DNA from: Clostridia bacterium
GTDB taxonomy: Bacteria; Bacillota; Clostridia; Oscillospirales; Acutalibacteraceae
Length of the DNA: 12,441 nt
Direction: 5' to 3'
Assembly: GCA_017559885.1 (NCBI GenBank)
Contig: JAFYQN010000116.1
Location: 1 to 12,441 of the forward strand
Position 1 is the first letter of the stretch. Each line of letters begins with the position of its first letter. The translations under genes and the position numbers were made by a program. The notes below the pieces were generated by a model that was not told the DNA's origin, did no database searches, and saw nothing but the letters and a program-made list of their open reading frames with translations. Positions 6,572-12,441 of the stretch are shown here, piece by piece.

Positions 6572-7666
6572 ATGAAGATCTTTAAAAAATCTTTTGCAAT
6601 AGCGCTTTGCTTATTGCTTACCCTTACTTGCCTTGCAGGTTGTCACGAGAAAGGTGAGATTGCTGTAACAATTGGCGAGGTAGAATTTACTTCCGGTTAT
6701 TATTCTTGCGCTCTTGTTTTTGCCGATTCTGATGCGCGCGCAATGGTAGAAGACCAACTCTCTGAGGAGGGCGACCTTCCGGATGAAATTAAATATTGGA
6801 ACTACGAGATAGAAAAAACCGACTACGTTAAGTGGGTAGAAGATAAAGCAATAAAAAATCTTAGAAAACTTGCCGCTGTTAAAACTCTATGCGACAAAGC
6901 AGGCGTAACACTTGACGCCGAAACAATATCTTTATCTGATTCTAATGCCGACTATTTATGGGATTACTACAACTATTCTTCCCTTATGCAAGAAAACGGC
7001 GTTAGCAAAGAAACCTTTAAGCAGTATATGCGCGACGGTTATCTTACCGATGCTTATTTTGAACACCTTTACGGTAAAGACGGCGATAAAGAAATTGCCG
7101 CCGAAACCGTTAGCAAACAACTTTCTGATAACTACATATTGGTAAACGCTATCGAAGTTAGTTTTAGCGGTCTTACCGACGACGAAAAAACTGAAAAGAA
7201 AAATCAACTTGCCACTTACGAGTCGGTGCTTAAAGAAGGAAGCAAAACTTTTGAAGAAATATATATAGAATACAACAACCTTTCTACAGAAGACCACAAG
7301 CACGACGAGGCAGAAGATGGTGAAAGTCATCCGCAAGATTATCACGCAACCGTTTGGGGTAGCGAAGATACCGACTATTCATCTGACCACTACAAAACTG
7401 CAAAAGAAATGGCTACAGGCGAAATTAAGCTTGTAACTCTTGATGACAACGCAGGTCTTGTATTGATTGTTAAAAAGGATATTATGGCAGACCCATATTA
7501 TCTTGAAGACCTTGACACCGTACTCCGTTATGCTATCGAAGGCGAAAATTATGAAGCCGACATCGTTAAGCAAGGCGATGCTTTAAGTTGTGATATAAAC
7601 ACCTTCTCTACAAAACAGTTTAAGGTTAAAAAGATTAAGTATCCTGAACTCACATATTCATATTAA
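6572..7666 (+). CDS. Lipoprotein, probable PrsA/SurA-like peptidyl-prolyl isomerase foldase
   Basis: A 364-residue exported lipoprotein. The signal peptide has a basic start (MKIFKK), a hydrophobic core and a lipobox LAGC with the acylated Cys at residue 24. The mature protein opens with a short strand pair (IAVTIGEVEFTSGYY), followed by a mainly helical region with an acidic, Tyr-rich stretch and a 'GVSKETFKQYMRDGYLTDAYF' type helix. This is the layout of the SurA/PrsA chaperone domain. Residues about 187-305 (YILVNAIEVSF ... AGLVLIVKKDI) resemble a diverged parvulin domain, which would isomerise peptidyl-prolyl bonds. A His- and acid-rich insert lies at 241-258. Position after pth-mfd also fits, because many Clostridia carry a PrsA-like gene there. 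Without an alignment the isomerase activity is not certain; it could be a chaperone only. Confidence 0.7.
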   Translation: MKIFKKSFAIALCLLLTLTCLAGCHEKGEIAVTIGEVEFTSGYYSCALVFADSDARAMVEDQLSEEGDLPDEIKYWNYEIEKTDYVKWVEDKAIKNLRKLAAVKTLCDKAGVTLDAETISLSDSNADYLWDYYNYSSLMQENGVSKETFKQYMRDGYLTDAYFEHLYGKDGDKEIAAETVSKQLSDNYILVNAIEVSFSGLTDDEKTEKKNQLATYESVLKEGSKTFEEIYIEYNNLSTEDHKHDEAEDGESHPQDYHATVWGSEDTDYSSDHYKTAKEMATGEIKLVTLDDNAGLVLIVKKDIMADPYYLEDLDTVLRYAIEGENYEADIVKQGDALSCDINTFSTKQFKVKKIKYPELTYSY

Positions 7667-7677
7667 TAAAAAAGATT

Positions 7678-7704
7678 AAAACCTCTGCTTAAAGCAGAGG
7701 TTTT
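7678..7704. terminator. Bidirectional intrinsic terminator between lipoprotein gene and sugar operon
   Basis: A perfect inverted repeat: AAAACCTCTGC, loop TTAAA, GCAGAGGTTTT, followed by T residues to 7706. It lies 11 nt after the lipoprotein stop and 3 nt after the GH78 stop on the other strand. The A tract before the hairpin serves as an interrupted U tract for the minus strand, so it can end both convergent transcripts. Confidence 0.9.
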
Positions 7705-7707
7705 TTA

Positions 7708-9954
7708 TTATGCTTTTATAAGTATATATTTTCCGCTTGCAAGCGGTTTTTGAGAGGATTTATCCTCAAAACAGTATCCGTTTTGAGGGGCGATTGTTCC
7801 TATCATACTTTCGGTAACGGTTACGTTAAGCATTACCTTTTCACCCTGTTTTTGCCAAGAAGCTTCTATTTTACCGTAGTTGCTATCATAATAAGCCGAT
7901 GCATCGTTGAGCGCGTCAACAATATGCGGTTTAATGTCAACTCGGTTAAGCTGAGTAGCAGTAGGATTATAATCAATACCAACGATCGCCTTTACAAACC
8001 ACGCGGTGATATCTCCCCAAAAGTGATGGTTTAGCGATTCCATTGGCTCGCGAGTAAACTTTTCCCATAAGGTGTTAAGTCCAAGTTCTACCAAGTAGCC
8101 GTATGACGGGAAGTCGGGACGGGCAATCATCTTATACGCAAGCTCGGCCTGGCCGAAGTCTGAAAGCACGTGGAATATAATTCGCGCGCCCAAAACGCCA
8201 ACGTCCATATGGTCGTCAAACTGGTGTATAAAATCTACCAAACGCGCAAATGCCGCGTGTTCTTCATCCTTTTCAAACAAGCCGTAATAAATTGCCATTG
8301 CTTGGCTAGACTGGCACTCGCCCAGTACGGTCATCGTGTCAAAGTCGATAAGGTTTGCTCTAAATGCCGCGCGGTACTGCGCCGCTATTTCACGAGCAAG
8401 AGCGGCCTGCTTTGGCATTTGGACCGCGTCAAACATAACCGCCATTTTGTTGGCAATGTCTATTGCCATAATGGTATCGGTGACAATAAGCGGAGCTTTT
8501 GGGGTTGTGTAGCGCTCGCCTACGTGGCACCAGTCGCCAAGACCGATTGCCAAAAGGCCGTTTTCATCATTGCGGGTGAGCAAATAGCGCAAATATTTCT
8601 CAAAGGCGGGAGCGCATTCTTTTATTATTTGTTTATCGCCGCGATACTTGTAGTTAAAGTAAGGAAGTATTGCAAGAACGCTATCCCACGCGGGACCGTT
8701 ACCCCAACTAAATCCCCAACCGCCTGTAGGCACAATGCCGGGGAGCGCGCCTTTGTCATTTTGCGCCTTGCAAACGGTACGCATCCACTCACGATAACTG
8801 GTTGAAGCGTCAAACTTTAGCAAAGTATGCTCGGCCGATAGTGCCGCGTCGGCGGTCCAGCCGTTCTTTTCCCTTTGAGGACAGTCGGTTGCAAAGTAAT
8901 AAAAGTTTGCAAGTGTGGAACGCACGGTCATATCGTAAAGCGCGGTAAGGGTTTTGTCACTTGTGGAAAATCCACCGCAAGCGGTCAAGTTAGAGTTCAT
9001 TACAAGATATGTAAGTAGGTCTTCGGTCGCTTGGTCTTCGGTTATGCCTGTTACGTATACGTATTGGAAACCGTGATATGTAAAGGATGGAATATATTGT
9101 TCGTTTCCGCTACCATTACAGGTATATACGTCCTTGTGTATAAACTTTTCGTCTATTTCCCAGTGCACGCCACCTTCGTTTCCGGGGAACCAAAGATATT
9201 TGACATCTAGCTTGCCATCTATAATCATTTCGCCATGGCGCATTTCTATACGTTGACCTTTGGCGCCGTTTACATTTAGTTGACAAACACCCGCGCAGTT
9301 TTCACCAAAATCATATAGGTAACCTTGGTCAAGTTTTTTAACGCTTACGGGTTTTAATTTTCTCTGGACAAGTATGGGCTCTGCCTCACAAACACGGATT
9401 TCTCCGCGTGGGGCGGTAGCGACTAGCGCGTTTGACCAGTCACTATCGTCAAAATCCACCAAGTTCCAATCGGCAATTTCCTTGGTAGCGTCATATTGCT
9501 CGCCGTAGCGATAATCATCAAAAACAATTGGTGATGGTGCAGTTTTAAAGCTTTGGTCGCTCTCAATGGTGATGCCGTCGCATACCAACCTTAGACCAAA
9601 GCTAGGCGCGGAGCGAAACGCAGCCTTGTCAAACTGCCAAACCCAACCTGCAGAGCAGTTTACAAAACCATTTCCGAGTATTACGCCGATAACGTTTTTG
9701 CCCGCGTTTAATTGCACGGTGTATTGGTCGGCATATACCATATCATCGGGATTGCTAATATAGGGCGCAAGGGCGCCTTTGGTAATGTCTTTACCGTTTA
9801 TAAAGAGTTTATAAAAGCCGCAGGCGGCAATTATTATTTGCGCTTCTGCGGCTTTGTCTACGGTAAAGACTTTTCTAAAGAGAGGAGCCGCAATTGGTTT
9901 TTGTGGTGTGCTAAAATCTTTTGTGGCTTTAATAAAATTCTTTGGAAAGGTCAT
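7708..9954 (-). CDS. GH78 family glycosidase (alpha-L-rhamnosidase-like)
   Basis: A 748-residue cytoplasmic protein with no signal peptide. The family hydrolyses terminal alpha-L-rhamnose from plant glycosides and bacterial polysaccharides. An N-terminal beta-sandwich (about 25-190, with GFYKLFINGKDI and VYADQYTVQLNAGKNVIGV) and a second beta domain (about 195-310) precede the (alpha/alpha)6 barrel (about 320-655) and a C-terminal beta domain. The signature DCPQREKNGWTAD gives Asp357, Glu362 and Asp369, with exactly the spacing of the acidic active-site residues known in Bacillus GL1 RhaB (Asp567, Glu572, Asp579). The later motif is NHHFWGDITAW (642-652), where many relatives have Glu, here Ala651. 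It is the last gene of the operon, 27 nt after the mutarotase gene, with an AGGTG ribosome binding site. The substrate is not certain. Confidence 0.88.
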   Translation of the reverse strand: MTFPKNFIKATKDFSTPQKPIAAPLFRKVFTVDKAAEAQIIIAACGFYKLFINGKDITKGALAPYISNPDDMVYADQYTVQLNAGKNVIGVILGNGFVNCSAGWVWQFDKAAFRSAPSFGLRLVCDGITIESDQSFKTAPSPIVFDDYRYGEQYDATKEIADWNLVDFDDSDWSNALVATAPRGEIRVCEAEPILVQRKLKPVSVKKLDQGYLYDFGENCAGVCQLNVNGAKGQRIEMRHGEMIIDGKLDVKYLWFPGNEGGVHWEIDEKFIHKDVYTCNGSGNEQYIPSFTYHGFQYVYVTGITEDQATEDLLTYLVMNSNLTACGGFSTSDKTLTALYDMTVRSTLANFYYFATDCPQREKNGWTADAALSAEHTLLKFDASTSYREWMRTVCKAQNDKGALPGIVPTGGWGFSWGNGPAWDSVLAILPYFNYKYRGDKQIIKECAPAFEKYLRYLLTRNDENGLLAIGLGDWCHVGERYTTPKAPLIVTDTIMAIDIANKMAVMFDAVQMPKQAALAREIAAQYRAAFRANLIDFDTMTVLGECQSSQAMAIYYGLFEKDEEHAAFARLVDFIHQFDDHMDVGVLGARIIFHVLSDFGQAELAYKMIARPDFPSYGYLVELGLNTLWEKFTREPMESLNHHFWGDITAWFVKAIVGIDYNPTATQLNRVDIKPHIVDALNDASAYYDSNYGKIEASWQKQGEKVMLNVTVTESMIGTIAPQNGYCFEDKSSQKPLASGKYILIKA

Positions 9955-9981
9955 ATTTACACCTGCTATATTAAATTTGAA

Positions 9982-10830
9982 TTATAGAATCTCAAAACTG
10001 TGCAAGCGATAGAAACTACCGCCTTTTTCAATCTTTTCTATTCCCTCTTTTTGAGAAATTTGCTTGTTTGTGTTTATATTGTCGGTAACACCGCACCAAG
10101 GCTCAATACAAATGTATGGAGCGCCGGGCACTGTCCACAAAAGCATAAATGGGAAGCCTTCAAAATCAACCTTTATCTTTTGGTCGTTAAGCTTGTTGCG
10201 CAAAATAACCGAGCGAGATTTTAAGGTCTTGAATATAAGGCAGTCATTATCAAAAAGAGAATTGTTAATTTGCAAGTTTGTTGTGTTTTTACCATAGTTA
10301 ATGGTATCATCCGAAAGCAATGGACCTACAAGCTGATATGCGTCAAGGTCTTCTGCTTTTTCAAAGATGATTTCATAATTTTCTATGCCTTCGGGACAAA
10401 GATATGCCTCGTGGGCGCCAACTGAGAAATACATTTCGCCGTCTGTAAGGTTGCGAATATTGTATTCAATGTTGAGCTTTTTGCCGATTAAGGTATAGAT
10501 AATTCTGAACTCGTACTCAAAAGGATAGTTTTCTTGCGGACAATTTTTTGAACTAAGCAAAAATGTTGCGCTAGCGGTATCTACCGTTTCAATTTCAAAT
10601 TCGGCGCGGCGAGCAAAGCCGTGTTTTTGCATGGTGTAGGTTTTGCCCTCGTGGATAAATTCATCATCCTTAAGTCCGCTACAAATTGGGAACAAAACAG
10701 GTGATGAACCTGTCCAAAATGCAGGGTCGCCATACCAAATATGCTCTTTGCCCTCACACTTTAAGCTTTTGAGCTCTGCGCCTATTTTGCTAAAAGACGC
10801 AGTTATAAATTCGTTTGATATTGTAACCAT
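9982..10830 (-). CDS. LacX-type aldose 1-epimerase (mutarotase) family protein
   Basis: A 282-residue cytoplasmic protein of the galactose mutarotase fold, closest in pattern to the LacX subgroup (GAELKSLK, YGDPAFW, LFPICSGLKDDEF). These enzymes interconvert the alpha and beta anomers of free sugars. Expected catalytic residues are present: His70 in KHGFAR, His140 in VGAHEAY (usually GAHPAF), and the base Glu243 in IEPWCG. The ATG lies 2 nt after the stop of the kinase gene, and its ribosome binding site (GAGGG) overlaps the kinase's last codons, so the two are translationally linked. In this setting it probably supplies the right anomer to the sugar-1-kinase; the exact sugar cannot be read from sequence. 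Confidence 0.9.
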   Translation of the reverse strand: MVTISNEFITASFSKIGAELKSLKCEGKEHIWYGDPAFWTGSSPVLFPICSGLKDDEFIHEGKTYTMQKHGFARRAEFEIETVDTASATFLLSSKNCPQENYPFEYEFRIIYTLIGKKLNIEYNIRNLTDGEMYFSVGAHEAYLCPEGIENYEIIFEKAEDLDAYQLVGPLLSDDTINYGKNTTNLQINNSLFDNDCLIFKTLKSRSVILRNKLNDQKIKVDFEGFPFMLLWTVPGAPYICIEPWCGVTDNINTNKQISQKEGIEKIEKGGSFYRLHSFEIL

Positions 10831-10832
10831 AA

Positions 10833-11921
10833 TTAGCCCTCGATAGAGTTTACAATAGCGCGAAGTTCAGCCTCTTTTGCTTCCATATCAGCAACGAGCT
10901 TAAACTGTGTGCGGCAACGGTCGAGGTTGTGATGTTCTCTGTGAATCTTGAAGTAAACGTCACCGTTAAGATAGTCTGCAAGGAAACGAACGCCGCACTC
11001 AAGAGTCATAAGATATGCGCCTGTTACAAGAGAATCTTTTTCTGCAGGAGTGAGGAATTTGTTTGCGGTTGAAAGGTAGCCCTTTGCAAATACTTCAAAC
11101 AAGTGTGTGCTTACAGAAATCTTTGAAAGGTCGGTTTCGTCTTCTGCGCCTGTAGATGCGCCAAAACGAATACTATCGCCAAAATCATACGCTGCAGCGC
11201 CTGGCATAATGGTATCAAGGTCGATTACGCACTTTGCCTTGCCGGTAGCATCGTCGATAAGGATGTTGTTAAGCTTTGTATCGTTATGTGTAACACGATA
11301 TGGGATTTCGCCGCTTTCAAGCTTTGAAGTGATAGCGTCAGCCTTGCACTCACGAGCCAAAACAAAGTCGATTTCTGCCTGAACGTCCTTTGCTCTGCCT
11401 GCTTTATCCTCTGCCAAAGCCTTTTTAAAGTCTGCAAAACGGCTTGGTGTGTTGTGGAAGTTAACGATAGTTTCGTGCAACTTTTCTGCAGGATACTCTG
11501 CAAGAAGCTGTTGGAATTCACCGAAAGCTAAACCACAGGTGTAAAAATCATTGTCATTTTCAATCTTATCATATGCAGTAGCGTTTTCGATAAATTTGTA
11601 AACACGCCAGTAGTTGCCAAACTCATCAAGAAGATAATTTTTGCCATCAAGGGTAGGAATAACGGTAAGTGTGCCGTCTTCATCAACCTTTTCGCTCAAA
11701 AACTTGGTAACGCCAACAACGTTTTCCATAAGTTCATCAGGCTTTTTGAAAACGTAGTTGTTGATCTTCTGAAGAAGATTCTTTGTTTCTACACCGTTAG
11801 CGTCTTTATGTATTGCGAGCCATGTTGAGTTAATATGGCCGCTACCGTAAGGCTCGATAGAAACTATTTCGTCTTGGTTAAACTGTTTCGCCGCGAGTAT
11901 CGCAATTTCTCTATCAGTCAT
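10833..11921 (-). CDS. nahK: N-acetylhexosamine 1-kinase family phosphotransferase (NahK-like)
   Basis: A 362-residue cytoplasmic kinase of the aminoglycoside phosphotransferase/choline kinase fold, with the length and motifs of NahK. That enzyme phosphorylates GlcNAc or GalNAc at C1 in the lacto-N-biose/galacto-N-biose pathway of bifidobacteria. Visible are the ATP-loop region YGSGHIN (25-31), the family stretch LLQKINNYVFKKPDELMEN, the Brenner-type catalytic loop HNDTKLNN (212-219, catalytic Asp214), and the metal-binding IDLDT (Asp234), followed by AYDFGDSIRFGA. It sits 21 nt downstream of nagB with an AGAGG ribosome binding site, and 2 nt upstream of a mutarotase. Related Clostridial genes are often labelled only as aminoglycoside phosphotransferases, which I consider misleading here. 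The choice between GlcNAc, GalNAc or another sugar is inferred from family and context. Confidence 0.85.
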   Translation of the reverse strand: MTDREIAILAAKQFNQDEIVSIEPYGSGHINSTWLAIHKDANGVETKNLLQKINNYVFKKPDELMENVVGVTKFLSEKVDEDGTLTVIPTLDGKNYLLDEFGNYWRVYKFIENATAYDKIENDNDFYTCGLAFGEFQQLLAEYPAEKLHETIVNFHNTPSRFADFKKALAEDKAGRAKDVQAEIDFVLARECKADAITSKLESGEIPYRVTHNDTKLNNILIDDATGKAKCVIDLDTIMPGAAAYDFGDSIRFGASTGAEDETDLSKISVSTHLFEVFAKGYLSTANKFLTPAEKDSLVTGAYLMTLECGVRFLADYLNGDVYFKIHREHHNLDRCRTQFKLVADMEAKEAELRAIVNSIEG

Positions 11922-11942
11922 TTTAAATACCTCTTTATAAAA

Positions 11943-12440
11943 TTAGTTTTCACTATAGATTACTGTAACGTCAGGGTGAAGCTGAAGGATTGAAGCTGGA
12001 ACTTGTGGAGTGATTGGACCAAAGAATGCCTTTTCAAGAATTTCTTTCTTGTTTGCGCCGTTAGCAACAAGAAGAACCTTCTTAGCGTTCATGATAGCGC
12101 CCATACCCATTGTGATTGCCTTCTTAGGAACGTCATTGATTGATTCAAAGAAACGAGCGTTTGCTTCAATTGTTGATTCGTGAAGATCTACAACGTGTGT
12201 CTCTTTTACAAAAACGTCTGCCGGCTCATTGAAACCAATGTGACCGTCAAGACCGATACCAAGAAGTTGAAGATCAATACCGCCAAGGTCGGCAATGTGC
12301 TTGTCATAAGCGGCACCCTCAGCAGCGAGGTCGCCTGAAATACCGCTTGGAACGGCAGTTTTTGCTTTATCAATATTAACGTGGTTGAAAAGGTTGGTGT
12401 TCATAAAGTAACGATAACTTTGGTCGTGATCACCGTTAAG
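11943..12440 (-). CDS. nagB: Glucosamine-6-phosphate deaminase NagB (partial, N-terminus outside window)
   Basis: The C-terminal 165 residues of NagB, which converts glucosamine-6-phosphate to fructose-6-phosphate and ammonia in the cytoplasm. The frame stays open from the stop at 11943 to the right edge. The residues before the internal Met at 12404 (LNGDHDQSYRYF) match the conserved DQSYRYFM region of NagB, so that Met is not the start and about 75-80 residues are missing. The active-site segment GIGLDGHIGFNEP carries the expected Asp, His and Glu. The C-terminal TPQVPASILQLHPDVTVI is also typical. It is the first gene seen of the four-gene sugar operon; the promoter and any upstream nagA or transporter lie outside. 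Codon use is rich in AAC, TTC and AAG, as in well-expressed genes. Confidence 0.97.
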   Translation of the reverse strand, partial: LNGDHDQSYRYFMNTNLFNHVNIDKAKTAVPSGISGDLAAEGAAYDKHIADLGGIDLQLLGIGLDGHIGFNEPADVFVKETHVVDLHESTIEANARFFESINDVPKKAITMGMGAIMNAKKVLLVANGANKKEILEKAFFGPITPQVPASILQLHPDVTVIYSEN

Positions 12441-12441
12441 A

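Noticed and set aside
8170..8805. A 211-codon open frame on the plus strand opposite the GH78 gene.
   Set aside because: It lies fully antisense to a well-supported GH78 coding region, has no ribosome binding site or family motif, and its composition is what a complementary strand would give.
12402..12404. ATG at 12404-12402 as the start of nagB.
   Set aside because: The upstream codons encode the conserved LNGDHDQSYRYF stretch of NagB, so this is an internal Met.
1..12441. Search by eye for CRISPR repeats, insertion sequence ends, tRNA genes and riboswitches.
   Set aside because: No regularly spaced repeats, transposase genes, cloverleaf-like segments or long structured leaders were seen; intergenic regions are short.

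Overview
The window looks like a chromosomal piece of an anaerobic, low-to-moderate GC member of the Clostridia (Bacillota), probably an uncultured gut-type organism. The clues are a pth-mfd-foldase lipoprotein cluster of the Firmicute type, a rubrerythrin, a YwaF-like membrane protein, AAGGAGG-type ribosome binding sites, sigma-A-like promoters with 17 bp spacers, and AT-rich intergenic DNA. The genetic code appears standard. Nearly all genes end in TAA; the YwaF-like gene ends in TAG. I see no transposase, phage gene, CRISPR array, tRNA or rRNA.

Layout. (1) Positions 1-712, minus strand: two adjacent unknown membrane-protein genes, the second cut by the window edge, behind a good promoter. 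(2) Positions 950-1717, plus strand: a YwaF/TIGR02206-like multipass membrane protein with its own extended -10 promoter. (3) A strong hairpin at 1741-1767 separates it from the convergent rubrerythrin gene (1796-2344, minus). (4) From a divergent promoter region, pth (2459-3055) and mfd (3062-6490) run on the plus strand. A lipoprotein that looks like a PrsA/SurA-type foldase follows (6572-7666) with its own promoter. A second hairpin (7678-7704) closes this block. (5) Positions 7708-12440, minus strand: a compact sugar operon in the order nagB (5' end outside the window), NahK-type N-acetylhexosamine 1-kinase, LacX-type aldose 1-epimerase, and cytoplasmic GH78 family glycosidase, ending at the same hairpin.

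How the genes work together. Pth (recycling of peptidyl-tRNA) and Mfd (transcription-coupled repair) are housekeeping functions. The lipoprotein probably helps fold exported proteins. Rubrerythrin scavenges peroxide under anaerobiosis. The sugar operon suggests intracellular processing of glycans: the GH78 enzyme would release a terminal deoxy sugar, the mutarotase would equilibrate anomers, NahK would make HexNAc-1-phosphate, and NagB would feed glucosamine-6-phosphate into glycolysis. No transporter or regulator of this operon is inside the window.

I do not find a clearly new biological system. The points most worth a second look are the mix of amino-sugar genes with a GH78 enzyme, that enzyme's apparent loss of the usual C-terminal catalytic glutamate, a substitution in the Pth substrate-binding motif, and the near absence of Shine-Dalgarno sequences before pth and mfd.
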